Assembly (NCBI GenBank): GCA_002414145.1
Contig: DHYP01000011.1
Span: 2,973 to 10,788 of the forward strand
DNA: 7,816 nucleotides
Direction of reading: 5' to 3'
Origin: Methylophilaceae bacterium UBA5127
GTDB taxonomy: Bacteria; Pseudomonadota; Gammaproteobacteria; Burkholderiales; Methylophilaceae
Part shown: positions 1 to 5,923 of the stretch, piece after piece
Layout: each line of letters begins with the position of its first letter
Numbering within the stretch: position 1 is the stretch's first letter
Notes under the pieces: generated by a model
Told to the model about the DNA's origin: nothing
The model's database searches: none
Seen by the model: the letters and a program-made list of their open reading frames with translations, nothing else
Made by a program: the position numbers and the translations under genes

Positions 1-2039
1 CCATCTAAATACTCATAAGGAGTTTGATTGCCTTTGTTTCGGTTTTCATCAGCTAATACAAGAACACGGTTATTTTTGCTATCGTCAAAACTTCGTGAGT
101 ACGGTAAAGCGTGATCTATCTCTACGTAACCCTTTTCAAACAACCTGTTCAAATCAATAGGTTTTAGCGAGTATGCACATATCCCCTGCCTTTCATCTAT
201 AGCGGGGTAAATACTCTTACCACCTTGCTCCCGATAAAGTTGCCATTTTTCAAAATCACGACCCTTTAACTCGCCCGAGCTGTTGTACTCTGAATTGAAT
301 GCTGCACGGTCTTTTTCATTTTTTATCCTAAATTCATCCTGCAAATCTTTAATTTTTTTACGCTCGTCTGCTGGTTTAGATAAATCTCGCGCCATTTCAA
401 TATTCACTTGATAAGGCGAACCGTATTTTTTTATCAGTGCATTGCACACTTTACGTGCTTGGTTCAGCGTACGAAGTACGACAGGGTTTCGTGGTATACC
501 CCCTTGTATTTTGCTATCCAATCTTTCGCTAAGTAACATTTTGTTGAGATTATGTGTTTCTTTGCCGCGAAAGTGCTCGTATAGTGAGGGTAGGTAAATT
601 TCTTTTTCATCATCTTTATCCAATTTGCTGTGATGATAACCCGCTTCAATACACGCTTCATCGTAACGTTTTCCTTGTTCCATCACAGGCACAATCTTAT
701 AGAGCGCCTTAAGGGATAAATTACTAAATTTGTCAAAACGCACCCCTAACAGCGCATCGACCATTTTGTCTTTACTAGGCAAGTTGAGTTTATTCAATTC
801 GCGCTCTACTTCGTCATCTTCTTTATAAATACTCAACACCCAAGCAATTTGGTCTAACAAGCTGGCATCCCCAGCCATTGCCGCATTAACTAAACCTTGC
901 CATTCGGTTTCTAAGCCTTCTTTAAATGTTTTACGCAACTCTTGAAAAGCGGGCATTTTCACTAAAATGCTGTCTTCTGGGTCTTTAGCTTTGCCTGATT
1001 CCAACTGGCTTGCGCTAGGGTAACTTAAGCCCGTGAATCTTATGGATTCGGATAACCCTGCCTGTTTAATCAATACTGATTTTAGTTGCTTGTATTTCAA
1101 ATCACTCGCTTGGTTGTAAGGCAAATCAATCACCAATCTGCGTTCATCTTCTGAGAGCGGTCGCATTGTGCCATCCACTACCAAACGCAAATTATTGAGC
1201 CTTGTCAGCCACACATGACGCTCTGCGGTAAAGCTGGCTTTAGGCGCGCGGTATTCTGATTTTTCAAAAGTACACTTGCCTAGCATCTTGAGCAATGCTT
1301 CACCAGACAACGATGGTTTTTGCGCCCAAAATAAACCCGTTTTGCGATTAAGTAATTTCTCTTCTAATGCTGGTGATGTATGTGGATTACCAAAATTGCG
1401 TTGTGCTTCAAAAAGAGTTTGAAACTCTTTGTCCAATAGTTCACGCTCTAATGCTTTTGAATACTCGCCTTGTTTATTGCGTTGAGCGTCGGGGAACTCC
1501 GCCAACACCATTTCAGCCGCTGTGCGATAGCCTTTTTCTTTCATAAGCTTAGTTGTGCCTGCCAAGCCTTTTTTCACTTTGCCAGTTTCAGAAGCGCCTT
1601 CTTCATCTTTGAGCTTTTCGGCTTTGCTCACCCAATGAAAACCACGGTGTTTACACAAGTGATAAATCACCCGCGCCCATTCTTCTGACGTAAGCTTTCG
1701 GTTAAGCGCATCGACACGCAATTGCCACACATTGGGTGTTGCAAAACCTTTTGCTGGCGGTTGCTTTAACACATTCACATCATGGATTAAGCCTTCACGT
1801 TTTAACAAACGCGCTAATTTAGTCAGTCGCCAAGCGCGACGACGTAAGCGACGACGCATTAAACGCGCTGTACGCCTCCCAAGGTTTAAAGATTCACCTT
1901 CTTTCGCTGTCTCGGCCTTATCGAAGCACCGTACCCCTAAATCGACTATGCGCTTATCATTCAACACCGCCCATCCAACCGAAGCTATACCAATATCAAA
2001 GCCAAATGTTAAGTTGCCAAAGTTTTTCTTGCTTTGCAT
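1..2039 (-). CDS. cas9: Type II-C CRISPR-associated endonuclease Cas9, N-terminal 679 residues (cut by window edge)
   Basis: RNA-guided DNA endonuclease that cleaves crRNA-matched DNA using a crRNA:tracrRNA duplex. Reading the minus strand from ATG at 2039 gives 679 codons without a stop or frameshift. Visible parts in order: RuvC-I (FGFDIGIASVGWAV, catalytic D15); Arg-rich bridge helix about 53-80 (LGRRTARLMRRRLRRR); a REC region to about 480 with CKHRGF, GNPH, GKCTFE and MEQGKRYDEAC; RuvC-II (VNIEMARDL, E548); HNH (YVEIDHALPYSR, with D642, H643 and N666, then KGNQTPYEY). These motifs and their spacing follow N. meningitidis Cas9 (about 1082 aa) closely from memory, so about 60% of the protein is present. 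RuvC-III, the C-terminal PAM-interacting domain and any cas1/cas2/array lie beyond position 1. A good ribosome-binding site sits 7 nt before the start. A segment of about 32 residues (485-516) appears longer than in the meningococcal protein. All visible catalytic residues are intact, so an active nuclease is inferred. Confidence 0.98.
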   Translation of the reverse strand, partial: MQSKKNFGNLTFGFDIGIASVGWAVLNDKRIVDLGVRCFDKAETAKEGESLNLGRRTARLMRRRLRRRAWRLTKLARLLKREGLIHDVNVLKQPPAKGFATPNVWQLRVDALNRKLTSEEWARVIYHLCKHRGFHWVSKAEKLKDEEGASETGKVKKGLAGTTKLMKEKGYRTAAEMVLAEFPDAQRNKQGEYSKALERELLDKEFQTLFEAQRNFGNPHTSPALEEKLLNRKTGLFWAQKPSLSGEALLKMLGKCTFEKSEYRAPKASFTAERHVWLTRLNNLRLVVDGTMRPLSEDERRLVIDLPYNQASDLKYKQLKSVLIKQAGLSESIRFTGLSYPSASQLESGKAKDPEDSILVKMPAFQELRKTFKEGLETEWQGLVNAAMAGDASLLDQIAWVLSIYKEDDEVERELNKLNLPSKDKMVDALLGVRFDKFSNLSLKALYKIVPVMEQGKRYDEACIEAGYHHSKLDKDDEKEIYLPSLYEHFRGKETHNLNKMLLSERLDSKIQGGIPRNPVVLRTLNQARKVCNALIKKYGSPYQVNIEMARDLSKPADERKKIKDLQDEFRIKNEKDRAAFNSEYNSSGELKGRDFEKWQLYREQGGKSIYPAIDERQGICAYSLKPIDLNRLFEKGYVEIDHALPYSRSFDDSKNNRVLVLADENRNKGNQTPYEYLD

Positions 2040-2057
2040 ATTTATTTTCCTTATTAT
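2029..2057 (+). promoter_or_regulatory. Predicted promoter of tracrRNA
   Basis: On the plus strand TTGCTT (2029-2034), a 17-nt spacer and TATTAT (2052-2057) form a sigma70-like promoter. The -10 box matches consensus at 5 of 6 positions and the -35 box at 3 of 6. Transcription would begin about 7 nt later, near 2064, which is the first base of the 36-nt anti-repeat. The -35 box lies within the first codons of cas9 on the other strand. This is a prediction from sequence; the coincidence with the anti-repeat start is the best argument for it. Confidence 0.55.
2047..2052 (-). promoter_or_regulatory. Ribosome-binding site of cas9
   Basis: On the minus strand AAGGAA lies 7 nt before the ATG at 2039. 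It fixes the cas9 start at a protein that begins MQSKKNFGNL, 14 residues before the RuvC-I aspartate, which is normal for the family. The site lies inside the predicted tracrRNA promoter, between its -35 and -10 boxes. Confidence 0.8.
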
Positions 2058-2063
2058 TATTTC

Positions 2064-2099
2064 ATTGTGGTTATCCGGGGTGAGAGCCGTTGCTACAAT
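2064..2099 (+). other. tracrRNA anti-repeat (36 nt)
   Basis: The segment has the length of a type II-C CRISPR repeat and begins ATTGT and ends ACAAT, so its ends are complementary to each other as in neisserial repeats. It predicts that the unseen array repeat starts near GTTGTAGC and carries CTCACCCCGGATAAC toward its 3' end, finishing in YACAAT. No second copy is present in this window, so this is not an array. Confidence 0.85.
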
Positions 2100-2133
2100 A
2101 AAGGCCTAAGAGAAATCTTAGTGTCCTGTATCC

Positions 2134-2158
2134 AAGCCCAGCCTAGTGCTGGGCTTTC
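2134..2158 (+). terminator. Intrinsic terminator of tracrRNA
   Basis: AAGCCCAGC (2134-2142) and GCTGGGCTT (2148-2156) form a perfect 9-bp stem with a 5-nt loop CTAGT, followed by a T-rich tail TTTCTACTTT. The T tract is only on the plus-strand side, so it ends tracrRNA rather than a transcript coming from moeA's direction. The hairpin probably also forms the 3' structural stem of the mature tracrRNA. Confidence 0.9.
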
Positions 2159-2162
2159 TACT

Positions 2163-2191
2163 TTAACTTTAGCATAAATATCTTTTATAAA
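2163..2191 (+). promoter_or_regulatory. Predicted promoter of moeA
   Basis: TTAACT (2163-2168), a 17-nt spacer and TATAAA (2186-2191) give a plausible sigma70 promoter immediately after the tracrRNA terminator. A start near 2198 would leave a leader of about 20 nt before the moeA ATG. The terminator-promoter order suggests moeA is not driven from the tracrRNA promoter. Sequence-only prediction. Confidence 0.45.
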
Positions 2192-2217
2192 TTAATTAGT
2201 TAGCTTTTTCAAGCCAA

Positions 2218-3483
2218 ATGATCAACTCAACCACTTTAAGTGAAATTGCCCTTAATCCTTGTTGCATAGACAACTACGATCCCAACGCAATGTCTGTGCA
2301 ACAAGCGCGCGCGTTTATTCAACAGTTTTTAGACTCTGTTGCAGAAACCGAATCTTTGTCTTTGCACGAGAGTTTGGGGCGCGTGTTGGCGGGCGACATT
2401 GTTTCACCCTGCAACGTACCCAACCATCACAACTCAGCCATGGATGGCTATGCTTTTAAGTATACTGAAGCCTCTCAGCCGTTACGTATCATCGGCACCG
2501 CTTATGCAGGTAGACCCTTTGCAGAGAAGATAATGAATGGAGAATGCGTCAAAATCATGACGGGCGCAGTCATTCCGTTAGGTGCAGATACGGTGGTGAT
2601 GCAAGAGCATACCCATGTTGAAAATAATGCGTTAAATATCACGTCCATACCTAAGCTGGGAGCCAATATCCGCTTGGCAGGTGAAGATTTAAGTCTAGGT
2701 CAGACCGTGTTAGCGAAAGGTCATTTAATGCACCCTGCCGATATTGGCTTAATCGCATCATTAGGTATTGCCAAAGTACTCGTCTATCGCCGACTTAAAG
2801 TCGCTTTCTTTAGTACAGGTGATGAGTTAGTAAGCGTAGGCAAGCCACTGGCAGAGGGGCAAATTTACGATAGCAATCGTTATACGTTGTTTGGCATGCT
2901 GACTAGATTAGGTGTAGTAGTAAATGATTTAGGCGCTATCCCTGATATACCTGAGCTATTAGAAACAACCCTTTTAAAAGCTGCCAATGAAAATGATGTG
3001 GTCATCACTAGTGGCGGAGTTTCTGTAGGTGAGGCCGATTACATGAAAGCTCTGTTGGCCAAGCATGGTCAAGTCTTATTTTGGAAGATTAATATGAAGC
3101 CAGGTCGCCCGCTGGCTTATGGCAAAATTGGCAATGCCCACTATTTTGGGCTGCCTGGCAATCCTGTCTCTACCATGGTCACGTTTTATCAGTTTGTGCG
3201 TGAAGCGCTTATTACTTTAATGGGCGGCACTCCCAAACCAACACCCCTGCTAAAAGTCAGATGCTCGCACGCCATTCAGAAGACAGTCGGGCGCACCGAA
3301 TTTCTACGTGGCATCCTGCATGAAGCGCAAGGAGAATGGAAAGTCTCGCTCACTGGCAATCAAAGTTCTGGCGTATTAAGTAGCATGAGTAACGCTAACT
3401 GTTTTATTGTATTAGACGAATCTGTCGGTCACTGTGAGCCAGACACGCTGGTTAGTGTGCAATTGTTTGAAGGGATTATTTGA
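2218..3483 (+). CDS. moeA: Molybdopterin molybdenumtransferase MoeA
   Basis: Cytoplasmic enzyme of molybdenum cofactor synthesis that inserts molybdate into adenylylated molybdopterin. The 421-residue length is close to E. coli MoeA (about 411). Family signatures: SAMDGYAF near residue 75, MTGAVIPLGADTVVMQE around 115-131, AGEDLSLGQTVLAKG around 155-168, the MoCF-binding core with FFSTGDELV, GQIYDSNRY and DVVITSGGVSVGEADY (about 195-275), then KPGRPLAYGK and GLPGNPVS (about 293-318), and a C-terminal beta-barrel domain IV. The start at 2218 has no clear Shine-Dalgarno sequence; an internal ATG at 2290 (before SVQQARAF) is a possible alternative, also without one, and would remove a 24-residue tail. 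The gene stands alone with its own predicted promoter. No other cofactor gene is in view, and its position next to the CRISPR locus looks incidental. Confidence 0.97.
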   Translation: MINSTTLSEIALNPCCIDNYDPNAMSVQQARAFIQQFLDSVAETESLSLHESLGRVLAGDIVSPCNVPNHHNSAMDGYAFKYTEASQPLRIIGTAYAGRPFAEKIMNGECVKIMTGAVIPLGADTVVMQEHTHVENNALNITSIPKLGANIRLAGEDLSLGQTVLAKGHLMHPADIGLIASLGIAKVLVYRRLKVAFFSTGDELVSVGKPLAEGQIYDSNRYTLFGMLTRLGVVVNDLGAIPDIPELLETTLLKAANENDVVITSGGVSVGEADYMKALLAKHGQVLFWKINMKPGRPLAYGKIGNAHYFGLPGNPVSTMVTFYQFVREALITLMGGTPKPTPLLKVRCSHAIQKTVGRTEFLRGILHEAQGEWKVSLTGNQSSGVLSSMSNANCFIVLDESVGHCEPDTLVSVQLFEGII

Positions 3484-3552
3484 CATAATCTTGAATTTAC
3501 GGTTGGTAGCAACCACCCAACACGGATGTTCTGTTTAAATTTTTTCTTATAG

Positions 3553-3558
3553 TATAAT
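3553..3558 (+). promoter_or_regulatory. Predicted -10 box of the tonB-histidine kinase operon
   Basis: A perfect TATAAT (3553-3558) lies in the AT-rich gap after moeA, 34 nt before the TTG start of the tonB-like gene. Transcription would start near 3565, giving a leader of about 28 nt. No good -35 box is seen; TTCTGT at 3529-3534 with an 18-nt spacer is the nearest weak candidate, so the promoter may need an activator. No Fur-like palindrome was recognised. Confidence 0.5.
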
Positions 3559-3592
3559 CAAAAGCTTCGCTCATTTTGCGGTAAAAGTTACA

Positions 3593-4348
3593 TTGGAAGC
3601 TTTAGTTAAATTTTCAACTCAGGACGAAAGTTGGCTGCTCAAGGCATTGTTATGCTCAGCACTCTTACATCTAGTGTTAGCGTTTATCATTCCAAACTTT
3701 AAATTTGATCCGATTAAAACTTTACATCAAGAGCTTAAAATTGAGATAGTAAACCCCAAGCAGCCAGAGCCTGCGCCAGCCGTAATTCCAGAATTACCAA
3801 AACCTGTCACTTCTCAACCTGAGCCTGTGAAGCCAAAACCTGTTCCACAAAAAATAAAACCGGATCCGATCGTAAAGCCTGAGAAAGTCATCGCCCCTGA
3901 GCCTATTACGCCCACATCGGAATCTGCGCCCCCGCCGCCAGAAGTGATTGCTGTCTCACCAAAAGTGGAAAGCAAACCAGCATTTGTGGCACCTCCCCCA
4001 CCTCCGCCTGAGCCTCCTAAAGTGACAGGGCCTTCAGAAGGTGATATCAATGCTGCAAGAAATGCATATCGCAACCAAGTACAAAATGAGCTCAAACGCA
4101 ATCAACGTTATCCGAAATTAGCACAACAGCGTGGCATTCAAGGTAATGTAAGCTTAGACATTGGTCTGGATCATAATGGCAACGTAACAAATGTGACTGT
4201 GGCGGAATCCAGTGGAAATGAATCTTTAGATAAAGCAGCAATTGAGGCTGTTAAACGCTCAGAACTGAAACAATTTATGCCAGATATTTTACGCGGCCAC
4301 ATTGATACAATCACTGTGACTTTAAACTTTAAATTAGTGTCTGAATAG
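3593..4348 (+). CDS. TonB-family energy transducer protein
   Basis: Periplasm-spanning protein that passes energy from the inner-membrane proton gradient to outer-membrane transporters. The 251-residue sequence has an N-terminal membrane anchor at about 15-33, a Pro/Lys/Glu-rich rigid spacer at about 57-143 (runs such as PPPPPPEPP), and a C-terminal TonB domain at about 160-250 with RYPKLAQQRGIQGNVSL and ESSGNESLDKAAIEAVKRS. The anchor holds S22 and H26, the SxxxH spacing conserved in TonB transmembrane helices and needed for coupling to ExbB/ExbD. The start is TTG at 3593 with only a weak ribosome-binding site; no ATG or GTG lies in frame nearby upstream. No exbB/exbD is adjacent, so partners must be encoded elsewhere. 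A histidine kinase gene begins 3 nt after the stop, implying co-translation. The outer-membrane receptor served cannot be told from the sequence. Confidence 0.92.
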   Translation: MEALVKFSTQDESWLLKALLCSALLHLVLAFIIPNFKFDPIKTLHQELKIEIVNPKQPEPAPAVIPELPKPVTSQPEPVKPKPVPQKIKPDPIVKPEKVIAPEPITPTSESAPPPPEVIAVSPKVESKPAFVAPPPPPPEPPKVTGPSEGDINAARNAYRNQVQNELKRNQRYPKLAQQRGIQGNVSLDIGLDHNGNVTNVTVAESSGNESLDKAAIEAVKRSELKQFMPDILRGHIDTITVTLNFKLVSE

Positions 4349-4351
4349 ACT

Positions 4352-5800
4352 GTGCATACCAGCCAACCAAAGTCTCTGCGCGACCTGCTACTTTCACATC
4401 AGCTCACCTTTATTGCACTCATTCTATTAGCTGTCATCAGTGGCGCTTATGGCATTCACATTTGGGACAAAGCCTCTAAAGAATCTGAACGTATTAATCT
4501 GTTAGTACAAGAGATTTATCAAGTACGAGGTGATTTATACCGTCAAATGAAAGAGCTGTTTGATGCATTTTTTCTGGAAGATCGCGACGCATTGAATGAG
4601 TACAACGCATACACGCAAAGTATTCTAAAACACTTTGCAGACTTACATCAGATTGCGCAAGGTGATGAGGAAAAAAAAGCGATTCATGAAATCGAGCAGC
4701 ACTATAATACATTTGTAAATGAAGCACCTTCACTGTTCTATCGCTATCAGGCAAAACCGAATAGCAGTACCCAAAAATCTTTATATAAAGATATTGAAAC
4801 TGGTATTTTTTCTCAATACGAAAACGTCTCTCAACGCGCAGAAGTGTTGCTTAAAGTAAAACAAGCCGAACTCAAAAGCCGCTTGCATGAAGCCAAAATG
4901 ACTTCTGTTGCCATTTTAAGTATTCCAGTATTACTTGCAGGCATTTTGCTATTGCTCTCACGTAGGTTTCTGAAAAAATCCATTGTCAACCCGATTCATG
5001 CCATCATGCGCGCAACGGAAGAAATGAGTGCTGGAAATTTAAAACACAAAGTACCAGAAACAGGTGCACAAGAGTTAGCCACACTTTCCAAAGAAATCAA
5101 CAAAATGGCGGAAGAACTTTCCTCCAGCAGAGATGCCTTGGTACGTACAGAAAAACAAGCAGCGCTGGGACTCCTTGTGCCCATGCTGGCGCATAATATA
5201 CGCAATCCACTTGCCAGCATCCGCGCTACCGCTCAAGTGACTGACCAGCCTGAACTAGATAATGATACGCGTGAATCTCTACATGGCATTATCAGCACGG
5301 TGGATAGACTGGAACACTGGACTGGCGCATTACTGGCTTACCTAAACCCAATCAAGCCTCAGCTTAAACCTGTAAAACTTTGCAATGTGAGCCAAGGTGC
5401 AATTAGTCTTTTGACACAAAAACTATCAGAAAAAAACATTCAATTAATCTTAGACGAAGTCCAAGCAGAAGAGGAAATCATCACAGATGAACACTTGCTT
5501 GAACAAATGATTTACAACCTCATTTTGAATGCGATAGAGGCCTCACCTAAGGATGCGCCCATTTATTTGAGCATGCACAAAGTAGACACCATGCTGGAGA
5601 TTATCATCCGTGATCATGGTGTTGGCATGCCATTTACTCCAGACCCACACGCGCTGAGTCCCGGCCCCTCTACCAAGCGTTTTGGTACAGGGCTTGGCAT
5701 TCCGTTTGCGTTTAAAGTATGTGAAGTGTTGGGGGGGAGTATTGAATTTTCTGCCTCCAAGCCACAGGGCACATGCATCAAAATCGCATTACCTCAATAG
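4352..5800 (+). CDS. Membrane-bound sensor histidine kinase with HAMP domain
   Basis: Two-component sensor, 482 residues. TM1 is at about 18-37, followed by a helical periplasmic sensor region at about 38-183 (rich in Glu, Lys and Gln, four-helix-bundle-like), TM2 at about 184-203, HAMP at about 204-258 with NPIHAIMRATEEMSAGNL, then the dimerisation/phospho-acceptor region with LAHNIRNPLASIRA (H281). The ATPase domain has the N box EQMIYNLILNAIEAS (N389, N393), G1 box DHGVGMP (421-427) and G2 box GTGLGIPFAFKVCEVLGG (445-462). The residue after H281 is Asn instead of the usual Glu or Asp; other boxes look functional. Start is GTG at 4352, 3 nt after the tonB stop, with no clear Shine-Dalgarno, so translation is probably coupled. 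No response regulator gene follows, so its partner is not visible. Ligand unknown. A run of seven G (5731-5737) near the C-terminus is a potential slippage site. Confidence 0.93.
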   Translation: MHTSQPKSLRDLLLSHQLTFIALILLAVISGAYGIHIWDKASKESERINLLVQEIYQVRGDLYRQMKELFDAFFLEDRDALNEYNAYTQSILKHFADLHQIAQGDEEKKAIHEIEQHYNTFVNEAPSLFYRYQAKPNSSTQKSLYKDIETGIFSQYENVSQRAEVLLKVKQAELKSRLHEAKMTSVAILSIPVLLAGILLLLSRRFLKKSIVNPIHAIMRATEEMSAGNLKHKVPETGAQELATLSKEINKMAEELSSSRDALVRTEKQAALGLLVPMLAHNIRNPLASIRATAQVTDQPELDNDTRESLHGIISTVDRLEHWTGALLAYLNPIKPQLKPVKLCNVSQGAISLLTQKLSEKNIQLILDEVQAEEEIITDEHLLEQMIYNLILNAIEASPKDAPIYLSMHKVDTMLEIIIRDHGVGMPFTPDPHALSPGPSTKRFGTGLGIPFAFKVCEVLGGSIEFSASKPQGTCIKIALPQ

Positions 5801-5923
5801 CCAGCACGCACGTCATCACATTAAACAATGCTTGTCTTTTTACCGAAAAAATTTAATTAACAATTAACTTGCCTTTATTGTTTTTTTTTAGAACAATGAG
5901 CACATATCAATACGAACAAGATT

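Larger units (their letters stand above)
2064..2160 (+). ncRNA. tracrRNA of the type II-C CRISPR system
   Basis: Trans-activating RNA that pairs with the CRISPR repeat in pre-crRNA and anchors the guide in Cas9. The first 36 nt (2064-2099) are the anti-repeat: it starts ATTGTGG and ends CCGTTGCTACAAT. This end plus the following bases (CCGTTGCTACAATAA, then GGCC) match the N. meningitidis tracrRNA as I remember it, differing by one extra A. Next comes a stem-loop, CTAAGA (2106-2111), loop GAAA (2112-2115), TCTTAG (2116-2121), with outer pairing of GG 2103-2104 to CC 2125-2126. It ends in a 9-bp terminator hairpin (2134-2156). This order (anti-repeat, GAAA-loop stem, terminator hairpin) is the neisserial architecture. 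The gene is divergent from cas9 and fills most of the gap to moeA. The exact 5' end is uncertain; a longer form starting upstream is possible. Confidence 0.93.

Noticed and set aside
1470..2109. Plus-strand open frames at 1470-1688 and 1732-2109
   Set aside because: They lie antisense to well-conserved Cas9 coding sequence (bridge helix and REC region), show no recognisable domains, and are best explained as shadows of the cas9 frame.
3501..3514. Hairpin GGTTG-GTAG-CAACC after moeA as a terminator
   Set aside because: The stem is only 5 bp and is not followed directly by a T tract, so it is too weak to call.
3814..4101. Glycine-rich minus-strand open frame
   Set aside because: It is the antisense of the proline-rich TonB spacer; Pro codons read backwards as Gly, so the composition is an artefact.
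4346..4354. TonB and the kinase lie in the same frame separated only by TAG-ACT-GTG, suggesting a fusion by readthrough
   Set aside because: A readthrough product would place the TonB C-terminal domain in the periplasm and then force the kinase domain to the periplasmic side, which is topologically wrong. Frame identity is expected one time in three by chance.
5877..5897. Inverted repeat ATTGTT...AACAAT around a nine-T run before bcp as a terminator or regulatory hairpin
   Set aside because: The stem is a 6-bp AT-rich pairing and the T run lies in the loop rather than after the stem. It may contribute to a promoter but cannot be called.
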